A stretch of DNA of 64,000 bases from Candidula unifasciata (lineage: Eukaryota > Mollusca > Gastropoda > Stylommatophora > Geomitridae). Below are positions 60,067-64,000 of this stretch, in pieces. The notes beneath the pieces were generated by a model. It was not told the origin of the DNA. It ran no database searches and saw only the letters and a program-made list of their open reading frames with translations. How positions within the stretch are numbered: the first letter of the stretch is position 1; each line of letters starts with the position of its first letter. Position numbers and translations under genes: made by a program. The DNA lies in assembly GCA_905116865.2 (NCBI GenBank), contig CAJHNH020002068.1, positions 425,533 through 489,532 of the forward strand, in the 5' to 3' direction.

Positions 60067-61833
60067 TCAGATCTGTCTGTGCTTTATCTTCTTGTTTTTG
60101 CGTTTGCTGTCTTGTGACAGCATTTACGTTAGGAAACTGTTCCTCCCAGTTTTTGATTGCTAACTCATCATCAGTATTTACATTTGGTACATTACCAATG
60201 AGTATTCCGGCACATGGCGCGGGCAGTACTGCTGCCTTTGTTATGCCGGTGTAAAAGGGGCAATTTATTTTTACAAGAGCTACCTTATATCTTTCCTTAT
60301 TACCTCCAAAAGTTCTGCACACAATGTGCTCTCCTGTATAGTCTTTCTCTTGCACTAATGCTCTGTGTACACCAATTAGTGTCGCGCCTGTATCTCGGAT
60401 TACTGTGCAAGGTATACTGTTAGCGAATCCCCTGAAGTAGCGCAAGGATCCACTGGTCATGTTAGCCGAGTGTGCTTCTTGAATTGGCACACTGTGTCCG
60501 CAAGTTAGATTCCCATCTTCATGGAATTCTTTGCATATCTTGCAGTTTTCGATCCCCAGTTCAGCAATCTCTTGGACTGAGTTGGCTATTAAGTCTTCTT
60601 CCGATTCACTGCTTGATGAATTCAGGACCATATTAGCCTCTCTTATTATACTTCTTGCATGGCAGTCCCTGCGTATATGGCCAAATGCCCCACATTTAAA
60701 GCACTGTAGGTTTGTGGCATACCTTGTTACCTTAGATTGTTGTTTTTGGACAAAATCTCGTAGATACTTCATGTAATTTGGGTTTTTATCACACATATCT
60801 AAGCTACCATGCTTGTGATTGCAGTGTGAACATGTTATTAGAGTTCCTCGTTTTGCTACTGGGTGTCGTGCTTTTCTCTGATATGTGCTATCGTTTTGAT
60901 AGCTGTAGGGACTTCTCTCTTGAGAATATGTCGCAGCTGCCCCAAAAGCTAGATCGGGTTGAGAGCAGGTCGCAAAGACCTCCTTATGGGCGTAAAAGAA
61001 TGCTTCTCCTTTTTTCTCCATGTCACCTACTGATGTGCATCTGTTCTCTTGTAAGAACGTCGACATACTAGCAGGAATTGAGACTAAGAGTTTATCACGC
61101 ACTAGCAAATCCTTCAATAAGTAGAAAGAGTCTTGGACTTTTGCCGCTTTCAGCCATCTATCTAGAGTACTCTGCACCTCTGCGACATAGTCCACAAACG
61201 TCTGGTTGCTTTTTGGTGCCAGAGTTTTGAAAAGTGTTCTGTACCCTTCCTCATCAAGACTAAAATGGGCTAGTACTCGATCTCTCACATACTCGTAGTC
61301 CATACGGAGTTCTTCCGGTATCGTTTCCACAATTTTAAGGGGTTCCGATGCTAGATGTCTGTGAAAGATTATGTGCCATTCGTCCTTAGGAACAGAGTAG
61401 TGTTTCATCATAATCTCAAAGTTAGAGATCCACGCGGAGACCGAATCACCCTTAGTGAAGTTTTGAACAATGCCCTGATATCGCTTGATCTTGTTTTCAG
61501 AAGCCTTTATCTGTGCCTGTCGTAAACTACTTTCCGTCTCCTTTTCTAGGTCCATTTCCTTTACTCTAACCTGCATGGCCACTTCTTTTTCTCTTAATGA
61601 TACTTCAGCCAGTAGTTTTTTCCCTTTCAAACGCTATCTGGGCTAATTTTATTTTCCTTTTCAGCAGCTAGTTCCACCATTTTTAACTCCTTCTCTGCTT
61701 CTCTGGTCTGCAGACGCTCTTCCCTCTGTTCACTCTTCCATTCGCGAAACTGATCCTCTGACCATCTCTGTAGCTCTTTGTCTGCCAATCCCATCTTCTG
61801 CCCTAAGGTAATGAATTCTTCTAGTGACGTCAT
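59954..61833 (-). CDS. gag-protease: SCAN-like capsid, CCHC knuckle, DTG protease (frame changes near the N-terminus)
   Basis: The ATG at 61833 opens a short charged coiled-coil-like N-terminus to 61627. Two single-base frame changes in A runs around 61627-61660 lead into the 558-codon frame ending at 59954. Numbering from 61630: a capsid-like helical region about 55-215, whose part 129-213 resembles a SCAN domain ('YRTLFKTLAPKSNQTFVDYV', 'LKDLLVRDKLLVSIPASMST'); a CCHC zinc knuckle at C310, C313, H318, C323; an additional CxxC-containing segment near 267-280; an acidic serine patch 338-346; and an aspartic protease with DTGA at 413-416 and an 'ILIGN' flap-end motif near 476-480. Protease follows directly in the same frame as gag. 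Confidence 0.9.
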
Positions 61834-61878
61834 TTCGTGTATTCCTGGGAAATGCGTCGGGTATGCCGGGGTTCAATC

Positions 61879-61890
61879 GACGAGCACCCA
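61879..61890 (-). other. Primer-binding site, tRNA-Pro-like
   Basis: On the minus strand TGGGTGCTCGTC lies 3 nt inside the 5-prime LTR. It fits the 3-prime end of tRNA-Pro (...GACGAGCCCCCA) at 11 of 12 positions. The match fades beyond 12 nt, so the primer identity is tentative. Confidence 0.6.
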
Positions 61891-61893
61891 AGT

Positions 61894-62648
61894 TGTCAGA
61901 CACCTTTTATAGGTGTGACACAAGTACAATTGTTATTTGTGCCAGGTGTACCCACACTTCCATGAACATGTAAACGCTGATGACCTTGTTCCAGTTCTTA
62001 AATAATGTTTATTTAAGAAACTCTTGATAACTGCAAAGTTAGTATGTCTATTTAAGAACTCATGATAATTGCAAAGTTAGTATGGCTTCCGCACAACGTT
62101 ATCGACTACTGAGTAGCCACATATTTTATTCATATGTTTCATAAGCACACTAATCTCAGGTAGTCACTGGCTAAATACATCAACAGTACGCTGGTATAGC
62201 TGATCACAAACTCATCCTCGCAATATGAACAAAGTCATGAGAGGCTAGCTGATGCCTCTATAGCAATAATTCCGTATCCTCCTAACTACTACACTTAACT
62301 TTATAATCCGGCTTTATACCACAGAAACACTTATCACCAGTATGAATAACCACTACTGTTCTGTTCACAGTTTTAAATCCAGTCCATTCCAAGCGAAAAA
62401 CAATTTCCACCTTTTAAAAGGGCCCCAAACAAACACATCCGTTCACTGGACTGTCCAACTACTAACTGCCGTGTGTCACTCTACCTGTTTGTCCAGTCCC
62501 CGTGTAACCTCCCCACTCAGTTACCTGTTTCGCCGTGCGGGTCTACACACAAGCCGTCTGACCAGTAATTGACCTGTCTGCTGTTATGAGTCAGTCTAGT
62601 CGTTGTTTGTCTTTATCTCACAGTGTGTGGTAAAGTTGACTCATGACA
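61894..62648 (-). repeat. 5-prime LTR (755 bp)
   Basis: Copy of 55745-56498 with one extra A near 62396. As the upstream LTR on the minus strand it should hold the promoter. Confidence 0.95.
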
Positions 62649-62653
62649 TGGAT

Positions 62654-63590
62654 AATATAAATAAAATAGACATAACACCAACAGATGTCGATAAACAGGA
62701 GGACTTCAATGAGCTGCTCTTTGCCGACAATCAATGAACATTTCACAGTGATAGTAAACAGCTGCACGACCACATAAACCTACTACACGACAGTAGCCTC
62801 AAGCATCATATGAAGATCAATACTGAAAAGACAGAAGTCATGAGCATAAGTAGAGAGCAACAGACCATCGACATAAAGATTCTAGATCACAGCCTAAAAC
62901 AAGTGCAAGAATTTAAATACTTGGGAAGTATCTTTACATCCAATGGTAAAATAGACAGAGAGATCGAAGCAAGAATCCAACAAGCCAACAATGTCGCATA
63001 CCAGCTTGCACCAATTTTAAAACACCCTGCGGTCCCAGCTGAGATAAAAAGACAAATTATAAATACAATCTTTATACCGACATTAGGTAATCAATGTCAG
63101 ACCTGGACATTAACAAAAGAACACGGGAGAAAACTAACCACCTGTGAAATGAGATGTTTGAGAATGGCTGCGAATAAAACCAGAAGAGATCGAGTGAGAA
63201 ACGATGTGATTACAAGAACTATTGGAACCATACCCATCGTTAAATTTATTGAGAAGCAAAGAATGAAATGGTTTGGTCACCTAATGAGAATGGAACCAAC
63301 GATGCCAGCATCAAGAGCATACAACATGAAAATCGAAACACCAAGAGGCAGGGGAAGACCAAGAAGAATATGGATTGAAGGAGTCACGGACAACTTGAGA
63401 CTTCATAACATCACGGCATATGAAGCGACTGAGCGCGCCCTGGCTCGGTTGCCGATCATCTGATAGACTGCGACGCCTAGCGGCACAAGCAGATTTTGAC
63501 AAAAGAAAGAAGTGGCAGTTAAGTAAATCGCGACAAACGTTAGCTCTTTTATGTTGCCCTGAGCGACTCCCTATCTGTTTTACTTGCTAA
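62654..63590 (+). pseudogene. LINE RT, right half, split by the LTR element
   Basis: Continues the LINE broken at 55744. The catalytic block reads LLFADN instead of the usual FADD and is followed by a stop within three codons. The frame 62810-63463 then holds thumb and C-terminal blocks: 'MKINTEKTEVMSIS', 'FKYLGSIFTSNGKIDREIEA', 'CQTWTLTKEHGRKL', 'QRMKWFGHLMRMEP' and 'TPRGRGRPRRIWIEG'. A frame change near 63460 leads into 'DRRRLAAQADFDKRKKW', close to the 3-prime end. Confidence 0.92.
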
Positions 63591-63739
63591 ATAAGATGCT
63601 ATATATTTAAATTCTGTCAAATCGTAAATACAGAAAGTATTTTATTAAAAAAATGAATGTTGAAGCTTTTGCTTGTTGAAGGTTTCGTTGAAGTTACACT
63701 ACACTGAAAAAAGTGCCAACATTTTATTATCAAAATGCT

Positions 63740-64000
63740 CTCTCGGCTTCCAGTTTGACCCAGCATTGAATGGGTACCAGGTAAAGTCCTGGAAAGTAAA
63801 GGTGGCCGGTATGATGCTGACCACATCACCCACAAAGTGCCGATTGGGGTATAAAATATAGATCTAGCTAGGTCTCCCCTCTCTTAGCCCGAATTTATGT
63901 TAAAGAAAATAATCTTCACATGATGCCTGACTCAGATTCTGTTATCATGGCCCGGCTGAACTTTTAGAACTTCAGAGAGTTTATCTTAGTCATGTTGTCC
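63740..64000 (+). repeat. Family 1 SINE body with extended 3-prime part (cut by window end)
   Basis: Nearly identical to 49460-49712, including about 100 bp after the usual SINE end. It lacks the tRNA-like head and continues beyond the window. Confidence 0.88.

Larger units (their letters stand above)
55745..62648 (-). mobile_element. Full-length Ty3/gypsy-class LTR retrotransposon of Gmr1-like type
   Basis: 6904 bp bounded by LTRs that start TGTCA and end TGACA, with a 5-bp target duplication TGGAT (55740-55744 and 62649-62653). Coding order on the minus strand: capsid, CCHC zinc knuckle, protease, integrase, reverse transcriptase, RNase H. In ordinary Ty3/gypsy elements integrase comes last; integrase before RT with a gypsy-type RT is the hallmark of Gmr1-like elements. 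No envelope frame is visible in the 760 bp between RNase H and the 3-prime LTR. The near identity of the LTRs indicates a recent insertion. Confidence 0.95.

Overview
This window is eukaryotic nuclear DNA: spliced exons with GT/AG borders, long AT-rich introns, dense SINE/LINE/DNA-transposon remains and very long microsatellites. The mix of tRNA-derived SINEs, non-LTR retrotransposon fragments, mariner/Tc1 remnants and a Gmr1-type LTR element fits an invertebrate, most likely a mollusc or other lophotrochozoan. That placement is inference; no single sequence here proves it.

Positions 1-4400 are upstream flank with SINEs and a fold-back element. Positions 4423-38025 carry one host gene on the + strand that I assembled from seven exons: 4423-4462, 19690-19814, 21216-23648, 29149-29365, 31807-31909, 34248-34389 and 37390-38025. 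All junctions have GT/AG borders and compatible phases, giving 3696 nt including the stop (1231 residues). The product is a tetratricopeptide-repeat (TPR) protein with an acidic middle; I cannot name the family. Intron 1 (15.2 kb) contains a 1.9-kb CTT/GAA triplet array and a 0.76-kb CTA/CTG/CCA array. The other introns carry LINE, mariner and SINE remains. From 38 to 55 kb there is no recognisable host gene, only TE fragments, two candidate piggyBac-like MITEs, a deleted mariner that has itself been hit by a LINE tail, a Tc1 remnant and (TA)n tracts.

The most notable element is at 55745-62648: a full-length Ty3/gypsy-class LTR retrotransposon on the - strand, with 754/755-bp nearly identical LTRs and a 5-bp target duplication. 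Its domain order is capsid, zinc knuckle, protease, INTEGRASE, reverse transcriptase, RNase H. Integrase before reverse transcriptase is the Ty1/copia-like order known from the Gmr1 group of Ty3/gypsy elements. Its capsid C-terminal part resembles the SCAN domain. It sits inside the reverse-transcriptase region of an older LINE whose two halves flank it (55514-55744 and 62654-63590). Its only obvious defects are a few frame changes, all in the same direction and mostly next to short A runs; the LTR pair itself differs only by one A in such a run.
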